This document shows positions 22,412-32,905 of a stretch of 64,000 nucleotides of DNA, piece after piece (position 1 is the stretch's first letter; each line of letters starts with the position of its first letter). The DNA lies in the NCBI GenBank assembly GCA_024734495.1, contig JALMQS010000085.1, forward strand, positions 620,001 through 684,000. The letters run 5' to 3'. The notes under the pieces are model-generated. The model was not told the DNA's origin and searched no databases. It saw only the letters and a program-made list of their open reading frames with translations. The translations under genes were made by a program, and so were the position numbers. Source of the stretch: Forficula auricularia. Its lineage: Eukaryota > Arthropoda > Insecta > Dermaptera > Forficulidae.

Positions 22412-24416
22412 CATTCAGGCATTCATTTGTTGTGTGACTAGGTCACTACAACTATTCTAAATCCTAAAAAGTTTAAAATAGTTTATTAATTTTAATTACT
22501 CGTGGAATCATGCATGAACACGAATTAGAGGAAATTAAATAGCATTTATCGTGATTAATTTTTAAATGGGTTATCGTCTATGAATATATCTTCTGTTGAC
22601 TTGTTAGAATCTGTTTGAAATTTCTTGTATTACATTAGAATTGATTAAGATAACATAAACTTGAAACGCAAAAGTAAATCTATACTTCACATGTAGGTAT
22701 TCCTATAATTCTAAGATATAGATCGAAGTTTTGGATTGGTAATCGTTTTAGAATATTTGTGGTTGTCTGAGAAGCAGAGAGATTCCAAGACACCCGTTAG
22801 TTAAGTGGTGATAAATTGATTGAACGGAGTCGCTACCGAGAGATTCGTCCTCATTTAGCCTTTCTCCAGAGACTCCAGGCAGGGCGATAATGACTTCTGC
22901 CTATTTCGAGAAAACATCGATCAAGCCTCCTCAAGTTACAAATTTTTGAGTTCAAGAACCGGGCATTCCAATTTCACTTCCTTATACACATATCACTACA
23001 ATTTGAAATTTCCATGTTATTAAGTTAATATCGCTGCAATCTCATTCGATATGGAAAGTATGATCATCATTTCCAGACATTTATTTCTAATTGTAAATTG
23101 TCCTTTATGTGGAGAATTCAATGTGAAACTGAAGGAATGTATTAAAATAAAAAATGGCTTAAGGCGTTTGTGAAGAAAACCACAACAAATAGTGCATGAG
23201 AGGGAATAGAAACCGCTCAAGGACATTTTATTTGTTGAGAAATTACGATCATTCTTTAGATGAATAAATTCGACGCACAGTTATTTATTATTTTCTTATT
23301 ATTCTAACAAAAAATATATGTAATAGAAAAAGTTATACTTAGAATGAAAAATTGCCATTTATTTTGTAAAACATTCTTCTAAACTAAATGTTTACACAAA
23401 ACCAGTGGCTATTTATTTCCATTATACATAAATAAATCCAGGTTTCGTGTGGTAATAATTTTGTTTTGGTTAAACGAAAAAAAAATCGATTTTCAGATTT
23501 TTACATATCTTTATGATTCAAGGTGACTAGAATTCAGATGCAAATGGGACATTATACCGAGTGTTCCGAACCTAATAAGTTACAAAATATACTTACTGGT
23601 AAGATATCAAATTCATTGGTATTTTCCGTTGATAAGGAGAGGATGAAGAAATTTGGGGAATTTTTAAATAATTTTAAGCTCAGCCATTTCTTAAAACAAG
23701 TATGATCGAAAATCCCCTAAAAATTGCCACCGTCATTAGATAGCAAAATAAATTAATATAAAATAAGCTTAGTTCCTTTTAAAGAGATTTTTACAGGGCT
23801 ATCTCACATCCCTTGATAAAAAATAAATTTTTCATTTTCGAAATTCTCCTTCCCACGAAAATAATCATTCGATTAAAATTTAAATAAAATGTTTGAATTC
23901 ATGGAAAAATAAATGTATTAATATGGTAATTTCAAATTAGTATTTTAGTTAGTTTATGGATTACAATGGTCTTCCGAAATGCATTTTATTATAAAGATTT
24001 CTAGCTTGATGGGGAATCCGAGTGATAAGCACGGAAATAGTCAAAAAGGGGGGAAAAATATTCAAAATGATGCCTGTCTAAATATAGTTTATTTCGTAGT
24101 TCTCAGATGTAGACGAGAATTAGCATTTTCAAAACATTAATAGTCATTTTCCATTTCTTCCATACGTATATCATCAACAAATGACCTCCCTCCGCATAGT
24201 TAGTTTGCTCTAGTGCATTTTCCTTATGTGATGGTGAATCACTTCTCATTATGAATTCCTTTAGTATTTTTCTTGAATTTCCTTGTTGATTCTTCGGTAA
24301 TCAGGTTAATACAGTAAAATATTTTATTTTATTCATGTTTTGTTAAATAGGCCCCCCTGAATTAAAAGTAATATGCAATGAAAATAAAACTCTTTAAAAT
24401 GACTCTAAAAACAAAT
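22412..24416. other. Mostly unique sequence, no firm gene
   Basis: 22750-22960 is GC-richer and unique. An open stretch at 23523-23705 on the plus strand is followed internally by CTTACTG|GTAAGATATC, a good donor, but its acceptor is weak and its product has no known motif. I leave it as a note only. Confidence 0.35.
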
Positions 24417-24570
24417 GCCAGTCATTGTTTCTTTGAACCACGAAGAAGGAACGAAGATCCTGCGAAAAGTTGCTTCAAAAGTGTAAAAAGAAAAGTATCC
24501 AATAAATCAACTTTTATTGGGAAGCGTCTTTTTATTTATCCTTGGACTGCCTGCATTCCATTCAATGTTC
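24417..24570 (+). repeat. Family A hammerhead-like MITE, half copy
   Basis: TTTGAACCACGAAGAAGGAA, GAAGATCCTGCGAAAAGTTG and CTTCAAAAGTG give the stem I, hairpin and GAAA order of family A. They are followed by CCAATAAATCAACTTTTATT and CCTTGGACTGCCTGCATTCC, which is the family's terminal GGCAGTCC block. CTGAAGA has become ACGAAGA, so it is degraded. Confidence 0.65.
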
Positions 24571-25861
24571 AGTTATATATCTATCAGTCAGTTTCCATGA
24601 AAAAAACATTTAATATAAATGCCAATATTTAAAATATATTCTTTCTAATTTCACTGTTAAGTAAAAAATCAGCAATACATACATTCAACTCGGACTCTAT
24701 CTCTTTCTCTTTACTTTCCTTATTTGACGATTCAGTAGTTATTAGAAATCGGATAACTGTTTTAGCTATTACCCCAAAATATAAGTATTACGATAAAATG
24801 AATAATATATTTAAAAATATATATATATAAGCTACATGAGATAAAAAATAAATGAATTACTCATTATACCTACAATAGTATAAAATAATTTGAAAGTTTA
24901 TTATAGGAAAAATAAGGACAGTTTTTCAAATTATAAACTTTCAAATTAATACAAATTACGGACGGAAATGATAATATTAAGTACAAAATAATGTCATTGA
25001 AAATTTTTTCCCTTAATTAAGGTAATAGAGAAATGATATATTCTTTCATTAGTAACAAATAAAATCAAAATTGGGGCTTTTTGATGCAAGAGCATTTTGA
25101 ATATAGTCTTCGGGATTAGGCGATTTTTATTTAGGTACATAGTTTTATGTATGCTCATTGAGCCGTCATTACCAGCAAAATTTTAATTTTTATCCCAGTC
25201 GAGGTAATTTACCCCGATTCACCGACCCTTAACTGAAAACAACAACCATTTTCAGTAGTATAAAGTAGTATTACATAGTATTTCAGTTTTCAAGATTGTA
25301 TCAAAAAAGTTTTAATTAAAACTACTAAGTCAGCACTTCACATAAATAAACATAATATACTTAATTAAAGGTAATTTATTAATTTTTAAAATGTCCTGTG
25401 ATAATATTTTTTTTTTTCATTAGTAAATTGTACTTAATACTTAGGTAGGTAGGTATTTCTTGAATTTCCGTGTTGTTTTCCTTATATTTTTGTCAGTTGA
25501 TTTATTTTCCCCTTGACAAAGTAATTATTTAAATTAAAAAATGCAAACTATAAAAAAATAGTATAGAGTAAAAATAATTAAATATAATTTTAATATTTTG
25601 TTATTTATGAGTAAATTTAATTAAAATTTCCTATTTAATATACGTTTTTATAGAATTATATTATTCATTCTCATTTTTCCTAAATCTTGTAAAATTAAAT
25701 TTCTTTACAAAAGCCAAATAATCTAATCCGACCAACCCCTGATGACCTGATTTCTAAAAGAGAAGGTCAAATTGACGCTAAAACTCGCATGACCTTTCAT
25801 TAAATAGCATTTGACATAATATTCATCGAGATTCGATCGTCATCTAAAATCTATAAATCTG
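24571..25861. other. Very AT-rich unannotated sequence
   Basis: Nothing beyond simple AT-rich runs. Confidence 0.5.
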
Positions 25862-26080
25862 TTTCAAGAACAGTATTTCAAAAATTCATTTGTCGACAAT
25901 AGCAGGGTTAGACTTTATTGGAAAATACGAATCCTCCACTGAATCCGAAATATAATGGTAAAGTTTTATTGCATGTTCTATCCTCGTGAGGGATGAATAC
26001 CACTCTTCTGACATGTAATAAAACCTATTCACAACATTTAGGATTCAGTAGAGGATACTTTCGCTGTTCTTCTATATGAA
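25862..26080. mobile_element. Foldback element with short central remnant of the tRNA-like module
   Basis: Arms share ATCCTCCACTGAATCC (left) and GGATTCAGTAGAGGAT (right), with inner AAGTTTTATTGCATGT/ACATGTAATAAAACCT. The centre (about 25971-26018) keeps TATCCTCGTGAGGGATGAAT and CTTCTGACATG, matching the 3' end of the module at 17.1 kb and 5.7 kb. Confidence 0.7.
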
Positions 26081-26289
26081 ATATTTTTTATGGAGGTAAC
26101 TTGAGAAAATTTTTTAATTTAAATCATTCATTACACATTTCATAATTTTGACAATGACCAACATTAATCTAAACTTATTTTAATGAAAGCCAAAATAATT
26201 TAACCGAAACCACAATCCTGTAAGTATTTGCGATTTAGAGTAATGAATATCTTTTCTCAATATTATCATGATTGTGACATATTTTTCAG

Positions 26290-26405
26290 ACGTTTTTTTT
26301 TTTTTTTTTTTTAATGATATTGATGTGAGAAGGAAATTCACAAGAAGGTCCATCCCCTAAAGGCCTGTATGGGCTGGTCCCTCCATCGTGAAAAGAACAG
26401 AGTAG
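26290..26405 (-). repeat. LINE 3' tail fragment
   Basis: AAATTCACAAGAAGGTCCAT, CTAAAGGCCTGTATGGGCTG and CCCTCCATCGTGAAAAGAA are the reverse complement of the LINE 3' UTR at 44.05 kb. A T-run at 26287-26312 is the poly-A side of the insertion. Confidence 0.7.
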
Positions 26406-26835
26406 AAGGAAAGAAGCCGGGATCACGAGCCAAATCTCAGAAAGTTAGATAAGTTATTTAAAATTCAATATAGGTCGAAAAATAATCAAAATATCGAAAC
26501 GTCCTGTCTGTAATCGCAATCTCGTAAAAATTTTGCATTAGATTATTCTCATAATAATTCTTTCGTATTGATTCCAATAAGACTATTAAAAAATTAATGA
26601 ATCAAAAAAATTTTCAGGTCTCAAATCACCGTTTTGACATTTTCATTTTCAACTTGGTTTATTTTTTTAATAGTAACTTTGCTTTGAGAATTTACATAGG
26701 AACCTACAGAGAGAAGAAAATTTAATAAATATTAGAGATTTTTGAGCTGGGCTTATTTTATAAAAAGAGTGTATATCGTGCAATAAAAATTGTAATGATA
26801 ATAAATAATTTGCAAAAAGATATAGTAGTACTCAC

Positions 26836-26884
26836 CGATATCGTGACTTAAGAGATTTTCCGAAGAGCCGAAAATCACTAATTC
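26836..26884 (-). CDS. Candidate internal coding exon (49 nt)
   Basis: On the minus strand TTTTGTTTTATTTTCAG immediately precedes the segment and ATCG|GTGAGTACT follows it, so both splice sites are near consensus. It reads ELVIFGSSENLLSHDI plus one base in phase 0. One other frame is also open, the third is closed. It lies in otherwise noncoding, non-repeat DNA. The protein family is not recognised. If joined to 57766-57830 the frame remains open. Length and signals fit a small internal exon in a gene with very long introns. Confidence 0.5.
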
Positions 26885-27507
26885 CTGAAAATAAAACAAA
26901 AATAAATATTAATTTTTATAAAAACGGGCAAGAAAATTGCAAAAAAGAGATAACTTTTCAGACTTGTTATATATAATACCTATGCCATTCTAAAATTTTA
27001 GTAATTCGGAAATTTTTTTGGTCAGCGAACGGTTTGAAGGTGAATCTTAGGACCAAGGAGAATTTATTTATACAAAATTTTCTACGGAATTTCATCACAT
27101 TAACAGCAGTTGGGTGGCTGCCAATATTACTGTTCTATTTATTTTCAATATTTCTACATTTTGAAACTAAGGCTCTGGAGCTAAAAAACCCAAAATCACT
27201 TTATCGTTTTGTAAATACAAATATTGTAGAATGAGAATTAACTTTCTAGAATATTTCAAAGAGCAAATAAGCAAAAATAAAAAAAAATTGAAATTTTTCT
27301 AATGAAAGAAGCACTACAGCCGACCGGCGAGAAAAGCTCCAAAAGTGTTTGTATAGATTTCTGAATGAATTAGTTAAATTTGACACCATATTCTTCGACC
27401 TTATGTTCTTGAATTAATAATGGTATCGAAAAAAAACATGGTCAAAAATGATTTCTCTGCATTTTAGAGATACTTGTAATTAAAATTAAGAAAAAAAATT
27501 GATTTTT
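26885..27507. other. AT-rich unannotated sequence
   Basis: No element recognised. The open frame at 27034-27234 has no motif support. Confidence 0.45.
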
Positions 27508-27567
27508 AACAGGAATATCAGGGAATTGGACAAAATTAAAAACACAGAGTTTTTATTAATTGGCCCA

Positions 27568-27599
27568 GACGTTTCGTCAATTTATTTTGACTTCCTCAG
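27568..27599 (-). ncRNA. Hammerhead-like core, left arm
   Basis: CTGAGGA, extra A, GTC hairpin stem with AAAATAAATT loop and GAC, then GAAAC, GTC. Flanks TGGGCCA upstream and TGGGCC downstream of GTC can form helix I with one mismatch. All core bases (CUGANGA, GAAA, GUC) are present except for the extra A before helix II. No self-cleavage can be claimed from sequence alone. Confidence 0.6.
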
Positions 27600-27872
27600 T
27601 GGCCCACTTTATCACTCTTTGTCAAAAAACTATTTCACTATACGACAAAACATCATTAATCGTTTTTTATAACATATTCCTGGCTGAAATTTATCAACAA
27701 TCTTGAACTTTTTTTTAACAATTAAAAACAACAAAGAATTTTTTTAAATTATTAAAGAAAAGTACAAGATTGTTGATTAATTTCAGTCACGAATATGTTA
27801 TACAAAAAAAGATTAATGATGTTTTGTCGTATAGTGAAATTGTTTATTGACAAAGAGTGATAAAGTGGGCCA

Positions 27873-27904
27873 CTGAGGATGTCAAAATAAATTGACGAAA
27901 AGTC
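27873..27904 (+). ncRNA. Hammerhead-like core, right arm
   Basis: CTGAGGA (27873-27879), extra T, GTC/GAC hairpin with the same loop, GAAA (27897-27900), AGTC. The C after GAAA is A here. It mirrors the left-arm core. Confidence 0.55.
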
Positions 27905-28036
27905 TGGCCCATTTAATAAAATCTCTGTATTTTTGATTTTGTCCAATTCCCTGCTATTCCTTTTACAAATTTACTATGGATGCGAATGATACAACAACAA
28001 AAAATTGATTTTTGATTAAATACTTTGCTTGCTTAC

Positions 28037-28044
28037 CGTGCCGA
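28037..28044 (-). other. Possible 8 nt microexon
   Basis: On the minus strand a strong acceptor (TTTTCTTCCTTGTTTTAG) is followed by only TCGGCACG and then GTAAGCAAGC. Adjacent acceptor and donor this close could be a microexon, a recursive-splice-like site or chance. Confidence 0.2.
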
Positions 28045-28045
28045 C

Positions 28046-28864
28046 TAAAACAAGGAAGAAAATTCATTTTGAATTACAATGGTTTGGATCTTCATTCCAA
28101 GTAAGGAAAATTGTATTTTAAAAAGAAATAGATAAAAAAATTAATGAATATAATTATTTGGTATGTATTCGAATCTAATGATATTTTAAACAAATAATAG
28201 AAGGAAAAACTAAAACTAAAATAAATGATCCCCGGGCAAAGTTAATTTATTTAGATTATCTCGTAAATGATTTTCCCCGAATGTTATTCAGATGTCAGTC
28301 TGCATTTTGACAGACAGCAGCTTCTGTGGGGCCCAAATTAATAAGCCGCTGGCTTATTAATGGCGCTTGTTCGAGCAGGCCAGCTTTTATCTGATGATGG
28401 CTATCTACCACGGAGATTCGAACAACTTCATATATTCAACACCACAAGGGGGGCAAATCAACGTTAGCTATTTTAGAGTTAGAAGTACCCCTATAAATAC
28501 TAAAGGCAAATGCCTAGTTCACTTCCGTTCCAAATGGAATCTATACTAATTAAAATTGAATGGCTACATGGTTGCCTACATTCAGGCGATGCCAAAATAA
28601 ATATCTAGAATAGTTAGGTAGAAAAGAAAAGAAAAAGATTAATGGTTTTCTTGGTGGAGTTGAGTATTGAGAATAAAACATGTATTAGATCACATGATGC
28701 GTCCATAGAACATTAAAATTAAATTATTAAAAATGTTTAAGTAAGTTGTACTGCCTAATCGAAAACTATTCCGAACTATCAAAATAGGTCTTAGAGCCTT
28801 TAATGGAAGAAGGAATTTTGCACATAAATCCTATACGACCTTATGAAAATTTTTCACAATGTGA
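28046..28864. other. Unique sequence with a GC-richer island
   Basis: 28220-28480 is less AT-rich and unique, with a perfect 8 bp inverted repeat AATAAGCC-GCT-GGCTTATT at 28341-28359. There is no splice-supported frame. It may be regulatory. Confidence 0.4.
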
Positions 28865-29050
28865 AGTTAGGGGGGGGGGGGAATATTTTCAAACAAAAAT
28901 CAAATAAAGCTGCTATTTCTAATAAAATAGTCTCATTTAAAAGAAGATATTATTAATTGCTAATGGGCACGAAATTAAGAGGGGGGTTCTTTCGTAAATA
29001 TTAAAGTTGAAATCGGTCGATGTCTCGGCTTTTCCTCATGTCCCCCACAA
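28865..29050 (-). repeat. Family B fragment
   Basis: A G-run at about 28870-28881 followed by AATATTTTCAAAC, and AAATTAAGAGGGGGGTTC, match family B in the 2.75 kb orientation. Confidence 0.4.
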
Positions 29051-29064
29051 GGAGAGATCCATCC

Positions 29065-29637
29065 AGGGGCGGATTTATGTTCGATGCCGCCCTAGGCCCT
29101 GTCCGATATGCCGCCCTTTTTTCTAAGTAAAAGTGATTGTCAAAATTATATGGCCAATTATCAAATATTATTTTAAATATAACTGTTTATTGGTTAAATT
29201 TTTCAAAAATAATTTTAAATATGTTACTAATTCAAATATAATTTTCTTTAATAAATAGTAAATACATTTTTTTAATTAACTTATGAGATCAATTTTTTCT
29301 TTCTAGCTTTGGTTCGCGCGAAAACGTCGATTATATTGTCGTAATCAATTTCTTGCACTAATTTAGTTTCAATAGACAATAATGCGAGTTCATTACTAAG
29401 TCTATCTTGACCCATAGTTTTTTACCCTTTTCAGAGTAGAAAAAGACCTTTCTCCTGAACAATTTGTAGCCAGAATGCTTAAAAAATTCTTAGTGCAATT
29501 CCGTAATAAAATTTACTAAAAGCTTTCCATCCATTTATAATAAAACAAATACAAATTAATTTTTAATTTGAATTATCTCCGTCTTTCTCCCGCCCTAGGA
29601 CCGGGCTTCAAGGGCCTAGGCCTAAATCCACCAATAA
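29065..29637 (+). mobile_element. hAT-like element with GGGCGGATTTA ends
   Basis: The left end is AGGGGCGGATTTATG then GCCGCCCTAGGCCC. The right end has GGGCCTAGGCCTAAATCC ending near 29637. The inverted ends and the GCCC/GGGC subterminal blocks are like those at 12086-12961. About 570 bp, AT-rich inside with CTAGCTTTGGTTCGCGCGAA, no intact transposase. Confidence 0.65.
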
Positions 29638-29639
29638 AT

Positions 29640-30185
29640 CCAAGTACACCTGTTTGTGCGAAATTTCATGTGGGGCCCATGACTATTCAATATTAACATT
29701 ACATATAATCATTGATTTTCTCGTGGCTGGAAACCATATTGCCGTGTTACCAGGCCCGAATCTGTATGATATGAATTGTTCAGTAAGGGCCCCAAAATCA
29801 AATAAGGGCATGGACGTAGTTAGGAGGGAGCAAGGGGAAGAGTGCCCCCTACAAAACTCATTGCCCCTCTAGAAAAATAGGCAGTATTGAAGAAATATAA
29901 AGTTTCACAAACTTTTTAGGTATCGAGGTTTTTCTGTGAGAAAAAAAAAAAAAAAAAAAACAAAAAAAAAAACATAAGTATCACATTAGAATAATAAAAA
30001 AATTATACCTATAAATTAAATTTCTTACCCTCATTACTTTCTCATTCAAAATTTCATACTAATTAGCAGAATTGTGATAAATTAAAAATCTCTAAAAATG
30101 TCAAACTTTGCTAAGAAAATAATATTTTCACATTTCGTTGGGCAATGGTAATAAAATTCAAAAATGAAATTTTTTCATTAGTTTT
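29640..30185. other. Mixed sequence with hAT-like end and poly-A
   Basis: At about 29808-29870 CATGGACGTAGTTAGGAGG with GTGCCCCCTAC resembles hAT subterminal DNA. A 20-base A-run starts near 29941. A weak minus-strand splice-bounded 30 nt segment lies at 30029-30058. Confidence 0.35.
30029..30058 (-). CDS. Weak candidate 30 nt microexon
   Basis: Minus-strand TGCTAATTAG precedes and GAGG|GTAAGAAAT follows. It reads YEILNEKVMR and would keep frame between 57766-57830 and 26836-26884. The acceptor has a poor pyrimidine tract, so chance is likely. Confidence 0.15.
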
Positions 30186-30189
30186 ATAG

Positions 30190-30425
30190 CTATTGTTAAA
30201 TTGACTCGGACTAGGCTGCGCGTGCCACTTGGGTCAGCAACGCAGCGAACAAGCTCAGACTTGTTCAAGAGGAAGAGGTAATCCGAAGATACGTGGTTGG
30301 CCAACCCCACGCGGGTGGCCCTTTTCCATGCAATTGATCGGATCTTCGGGATTAATTAGCGCTACGAAAATTTCAGTTAACCTAAAGCGGGCGCGCGGTC
30401 ATTTGTAATGGCAGCGGTCACGCGT
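30190..30425. promoter_or_regulatory. GC-rich island with nested palindromes, possible regulatory element
   Basis: This is a sharp island of GC-rich unique DNA in AT-rich surroundings. It holds the perfect 12 bp palindrome GGTTGGCCAACC (30295-30306) and an outer inverted pair TCCGAAGAT / ATCTTCGGGA. No open frame spans it. Function is inferred only from composition and symmetry. Confidence 0.35.
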
Positions 30426-30479
30426 AACCTAAAAGACCTATGGAATATTTCAGTGATTTAAAACACTAATTAATTAATA

Positions 30480-31010
30480 ATCATTTATTTTTTTTGTATG
30501 CAGACACATTATCATTATGTTAGGAAAAATTTGTCAAAATAAAAAAAACTTAAACTCAGATAAAAAAAATATTAGAAAATCAAATAACATAACTCAAATT
30601 TTCCGCCCAAGCGGTTATATTTTGCACTTATAGACTTCTGGGGGCCAACTGATTATGTATACAAATTTGATTGAGTTTGGCCCAGAGGCCTAGATTTGCA
30701 TTTTTTGATCTCAAACCCAATTTTGAACAGTTAGTTTTTGAATTTTTAGTCTTCTGTGAGCCCATTGATTATGAATACAAAATATGGTTGAGTTTAGTCC
30801 AAAAAATTGAAATAAAATTCATTTTTTCTCATAAAATGATTGAGCTGCTGAAACATGGCATTAAAGGTGCAGCTTATTATAAATTTTTTGGCCAAAATTG
30901 ACATCATAAAAAATAAAATTATTATTATAATAATTTTAATTCAATATTAAATATAAGAGAGTGGCCAGGTGTATGGTAAAGTCATGTGGATGGTCACATC
31001 AGTTTATTTT
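30480..31010 (-). mobile_element. Family B partial copy
   Basis: GAGTTTGGCCCAGAGGCCTAG, TCAAACCCAATTTTG and GTATGGTAAAGTCATGTGGA match family B in the 2.75 kb orientation, ending at TGGTCACATCAGTTTATTTTT. Its terminal repeats are missing. The open frame at 30671-30901 is inside this repeat. Confidence 0.6.
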
Positions 31011-31060
31011 TACATAATGATATTGATACAAGAAGAAATTACTCCAAAAAGGTTTTTCCG
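31011..31060 (-). repeat. LINE 3' tail stub
   Basis: TGATATTGATACAAGAAGAA and TTACTCCAAAAAGG are the reverse complement of the last bases of the LINE 3' UTR. It directly abuts family B. Confidence 0.5.
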
Positions 31061-31144
31061 TGCATTATTTAGGGCTCAGAATGCAAACAGACGAATATGC
31101 TTAAAAATAATTTTTCCATGTTTCAAAAAAAAAACTTCGTGTTA

Positions 31145-31320
31145 GTCCCGGCCGGAAAATTTCACTCTCTGGACGTACAGAATTACTTATTATTGAAAAA
31201 AACAAAGTAATTACTATTTAACTTTTAAAGAGATAGGTGTTGGTTCTAGGTTAAATATTTTTATATTAATAAAATTTTTAATTGCGAGATAGGTTTCACC
31301 TCCCCCTATCTTTTCCTCAC
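31145..31320 (+). repeat. Family F dispersed repeat copy
   Basis: TCTCTGGACGTACAGAATTA, CTTTTAAAGAGATAGGTGTT and GATAGGTTTCACCTC match a segment at 62895-63060 with moderate identity. No element ends recognised. Confidence 0.45.
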
Positions 31321-31510
31321 CATATCTATTTCCAAAAAATTATTATTTGTAAAAAAATTTCAAAATTTATATTCAGTTTTCTCTGACTCCTGAAGGTGGG
31401 CTGACAACACGAAATATATCGAATTCAAATTCATTTTTCTTTTATTTCTTTTTTTGTGAAACGTACCTCGCATTTCACCCAATTATTATTATTATAATTA
31501 GTATTTGTCC

Positions 31511-31520
31511 NNNNNNNNNN
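31511..31520. other. Assembly gap (10 N)
   Basis: Ten N bases, probably a placeholder of unknown true length. Confidence 0.99.
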
Positions 31521-32539
31521 CTGTCAATTATCTGATCACTATACTAGATTTAATTGGATAATAGCAAGCAAGCCACGATGTATAGCTCTAGCTCACCACT
31601 TTCAAGGAACATTGCGCGTCAAGGGGCGTTGAAAAGATAATGGAACAAACAAAGGTTGCGTGCAAATGTCTTTGCCATTGCGATTGCCAATGCGAACAAA
31701 CAACGCACAAAACAGCCAGTCCATTCAAATTGAATCAAAGAACCCGAAAGAAAGAAATACAGAATGAAAAAAAGTTCACTAAAGAACATCAGATATATAT
31801 TTTTGTTACGACAGACATGACATCATTCCCTGAGGGAAACTACTTTGGAATATATAGGGGTGTAATTCTTCTAAGTATTGCTTTCAGGATTTATATGACA
31901 ATTCTAAGGACAAAGTTCTGAATTTTGAGTTTTCGTCCTTCACTTGGAATCTAGAGACATTCGACTTTATAGGTATTTTCCTTTTTGATCCATATCAATT
32001 ACAAAAATTAGTGTTTCTGCACTTTCCCTACAACTTTTTATATCATTAATTTTATAAATACGTTTTTTAACCTCTGTAGTCCAAGGTATATAATAAAATT
32101 AAGAAATTTCAGCAATCGGGTCGGAGCTGAATCAATACTTTATATGTGGATGCAGGTTCAGACCTGGTAAAGTTTGAAACGTAAAGACCAACAAAATTTC
32201 GAGTTAAAAATTTTTCATATACCTACTCCAATATTCATGATTGTCAAAATACTTTCTATACACACTAATTTTTATTTTATTTTATGTTTCAATATAATTA
32301 AAAAACTTTTTGTATTAAAAAAAAAAAAAAAATCTATTGTTTTTACATGTTTCGGGATAATTTCAGCCTGTCTTCAGTTTTTAAATCCTTTTTGGCTTTC
32401 CCTTAAATAATTTTTCAAACTTCTCATTCCAAAGCATTAATTAAAAAAAAATCTTGAGAAAACATTCATTGTTAATACAAAAATTAGATTGATAGATATA
32501 AAACTAAGGATTAAAGCTAAGCCAGTCAGTTCAAAGATA
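31521..32539. other. Unique sequence, no supported gene
   Basis: 31530-31930 is less AT-rich and has a plus-strand open frame at 31640-31921 beginning MEQTKVACKCLCHCDCQCEQ. The CxC run is notable but I know no family it fits, and no splice or translation context supports it. Confidence 0.35.
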
Positions 32540-32905
32540 AACAAAAAGATGATTCCCAATAAAAGAACATTTATTGAAAATGTTTCTTTTTACAGCTTGA
32601 GTTGAGCCGTCGTTTCTGAGAATCTTCCCTCTTTCTTCAGGATTCAAAAGGTCATTGAAAGAAGCTTGTATTTTGTTGATGGAAGCAATACAAAAATAGC
32701 TCTACAACACTAACGTGCACTGATAAAGGAGGTATGAAAGAAAATTGTTACATGCTTCTTTCAAAGACCCTTTTGAACTCTGAAGAAGGGGGAAAGTCAT
32801 ACAAAACATCAGTTCAAAAGTGTAAAAATAAAAATTTCCAATAAATCATATTTTATTGGCAATTATATTCTTATTTATTCTTTAAGTGCCTTCTATTCAA
32901 TTCTT
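32540..32905. mobile_element. Family A palindromic MITE with two hammerhead-like cores
   Basis: Inverted arms share CAAAAGGTCATTGAAAGAAGC (left) and GCTTCTTTCAAAGACCCTTT (right). The right end carries CCAATAAATCATATTTTATT and AAGTGCCTTC, a decayed form of the GGCAGTCC terminal block. Cores: 32609-32640 minus (CTGAAGA, weak hairpin, GAAAC, GAC) and 32780-32811 plus (CTGAAGA, degraded hairpin, AAAAC). Neither core is fully intact. Confidence 0.7.

Larger units (their letters stand above)
27508..27966. mobile_element. Palindromic element with a hammerhead-like core in each arm
   Basis: Arms of about 215 bp, close reverse complements, around a centre near 27735. Outer ends AACAGGAATATCAGGGAATTGG and CCAATTCCCTGCTATTCCTTTT pair. 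Each arm carries a core pointing outward on its own strand: 27568-27599 minus and 27873-27904 plus. The arms differ by substitutions and small indels, so this is not an assembly artefact. There is no coding sequence. Confidence 0.85.

Noticed and set aside
31640..31921. Cysteine-rich looking frame starting MEQTKVACKCLCHCDCQCEQ
   Set aside because: The CxC run is suggestive, but the rest is low complexity and nothing supports translation.
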